Part shown: piece after piece, positions 62,911-64,000 of the stretch | Position numbering within the stretch: position 1 is the stretch's first letter | How the letters are laid out: each line of letters starts with the position of its first letter | Assembly: GCA_018242525.1 (NCBI GenBank) | Contig: JAFEBS010000038.1 | Span: forward strand, 20,001 to 84,000 | Length of the DNA: 64,000 bases | Origin: Planctomycetota bacterium | GTDB lineage: Bacteria > Planctomycetota > Planctomycetia > Planctomycetales > Planctomycetaceae | Direction of reading: 5' to 3' | Translations under genes and position numbers: made by a program | Notes under the pieces: model-generated | Database searches by the model: none | Told to the model about the DNA's origin: nothing | The model's input: the letters and a program-made list of their open reading frames with translations, nothing else

Positions 62911-64000
62911 TTACTGCAGAAGTTCTTCTATCGGCATTCCGGTCGTACCTGTCAGATTCGCTGCCGACTGGGCGAGTTCGTTCAGCAGATCAAGGCGGAC
63001 GCGCTGGTTCTGGATGATGCTGGCCCGCGCCTGCATCACGCGAACAGGATCGATCTCTCCCGCCAGGAACTGCTCTTCCAGGCTTTGAAGTTCCCTGGGC
63101 AAATCCGCTGCGGTCACCGCGGATTCTTCCGCCAGCATCGCGTGAGCCAGTTTGTAACGCTCCCAGGCAGCCTGCGCTTCCAATTCCGCCCGGCGAATCG
63201 CCTGCTGCCAGACGGTCACTCGCTGAGCCAGTTCTGCCGCACGCTGTTGTTCCAGTGGCCGACCGGAATTGATGACGGGCAGATCCATCTGGGCTCGGAA
63301 GCCAAGGTAGGTCGTGCCATCCAGAGTCCGCTGATAATAGGGACCAATCTGCAAATCGGGAGTTTTCGACGCAGATGCCAGGCAAAGGTTTGCGCGGGCG
63401 GTGTCGACATCCGCGCGGGCAGCCAGAACGTCCGGTCGCGAAGCCGCCCGGCTGGCCACCAGAAGTTTTTCCTGATCCGAGGAACTGAAGCTTTCAATCG
63501 GAATTTCCAGATCGTCGGATTTCAGCGGGACTCCCGTCGGATTGCGCCAGGCCAAGGTTCTCAGATCCCCCGCGATCAATGCCGAATCGTCGGCGTTCAT
63601 GCCCAATTGGCGTTTCAGGTCCCGCAGAGCGGTTTCGAAGTTGGCGCGGGCGAGACGAACCTGCTGGTGAGTCGAACGCGCGTCGACACGCACCAGCGCT
63701 ACATCGGCCGCGGTGGCCTGACCGGCTTCCAGTTGCTTTTCCAGGATCCGCAACAACTGCTGATTGTTTTCATGGCTCGTCTTCGCCAGATCCCAGAGTC
63801 CCCGCAGGTACAGCGTGGTGAAATACAGGCGTTCGGTCTGGGCGACGTTGAGCAGTTCCTGCTGATGAATGGCCCAGCGCGTGCTGTTGAGGGTCGCCGA
63901 CGCTCCTTCTTCCCGAAACTGCTGCTGGTGAGCCAGTTGAATGGTCTGCATCAGCAGAACGTAATGGTAAGTTGTTCCAAATCCATGATTCGGCGATTCC
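62911..64000 (-). CDS. TolC-family outer membrane efflux protein, truncated at the window edge
   Basis: At least 362 C-terminal residues of an outer-membrane channel protein of tripartite efflux or type I export systems are present. The sequence shows the long amphipathic helices and the two-fold pattern of TolC proteins (AHQQQFREEGASATLN, RGLWDLAKTSHENNQQLLRI, then SRPDVLAARADVDTARANL and INSGRPLEQQRAAELAQRV). The frame stays open to the right edge: the codons before the methionine at 63951 read SPNHGFGTTYHYVLL, so the true start lies beyond 64000. It is convergent with the PP2C gene with a 71-bp gap. The partner pump genes are not visible. Confidence 0.92.
   Translation of the reverse strand, partial: ESPNHGFGTTYHYVLLMQTIQLAHQQQFREEGASATLNSTRWAIHQQELLNVAQTERLYFTTLYLRGLWDLAKTSHENNQQLLRILEKQLEAGQATAADVALVRVDARSTHQQVRLARANFETALRDLKRQLGMNADDSALIAGDLRTLAWRNPTGVPLKSDDLEIPIESFSSSDQEKLLVASRAASRPDVLAARADVDTARANLCLASASKTPDLQIGPYYQRTLDGTTYLGFRAQMDLPVINSGRPLEQQRAAELAQRVTVWQQAIRRAELEAQAAWERYKLAHAMLAEESAVTAADLPRELQSLEEQFLAGEIDPVRVMQARASIIQNQRVRLDLLNELAQSAANLTGTTGMPIEELLQ

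Overview
The window looks like chromosome from a planctomycete (PVC superphylum), probably order Planctomycetales; I cannot name the genus. The diagnosis rests on gene families that are typical of that phylum: a secreted DUF1080+ThuA protein, a propeller/HEAT/cytochrome c 'PVC-type' dehydrogenase, a Tat-exported DUF1501 protein, a DnaJ-like domain fused to a membrane segment and LamG-like modules, a secreted Gfo/Idh/MocA-like protein, and giant Asn/Gly-rich parallel beta-helix proteins. Base composition is moderately GC-rich throughout. I see no rRNA, tRNA, CRISPR array, prophage or transposase gene.

Layout. 1-5.9 kb: housekeeping genes bioA and mdh (minus), metG (plus), and a membrane protein (minus). 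6.7-12.2 kb: a tandem pair of cyanophycin synthetase genes whose active-site motifs have decayed in a complementary way. 12.5-17.8 kb: two exported carbohydrate-related proteins. 17.9-21 kb: a response regulator facing a glgA-galT-like pair. 21.2-25.5 kb: a small membrane protein translationally coupled to a THUMP-like methyltransferase, a 72-residue protein, and a protein-isoaspartate methyltransferase fused to an erythromycin-esterase-like domain. 25.5-30.5 kb: a 1430-residue membrane-anchored multidomain protein flanked on both sides by copies of a long palindromic repeat. 30.6-33.6 kb: a GT-C-like membrane protein and a lipoprotein cyclophilin.

33.8-44.8 kb and 51.6-56.8 kb each hold one giant exported protein (3659 and 1705 residues). 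In both, an N-terminal stretch reads like the outer-membrane beta-barrel of intimin/invasin (inverse autotransporter, type Ve), followed by a shared junction motif and a very long right-handed beta-helix passenger. Each gene stands alone and is followed by one of the two clearest intrinsic terminators in the window. This pair is the best candidate here for an under-described system: type Ve-like display of beta-helix passengers in a planctomycete. Between them lie rplM-rpsI, mgtE and the DUF1501/Gfo-Idh pair.

56.9-64 kb: a minus-strand group (a type II secretion/pilus GspF-like protein, an isocitrate lyase/PEP mutase family enzyme, a sugar-phosphate isomerase-like TIM barrel), a SpoVR homologue diverging from a PP2C phosphatase, and a TolC-family gene that runs off the right edge. 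Starts were chosen from codon, Shine-Dalgarno spacing and family N-termini; many genes here have weak or no Shine-Dalgarno sequence, so several starts are provisional. All family assignments come from reading motifs; no database search was run.
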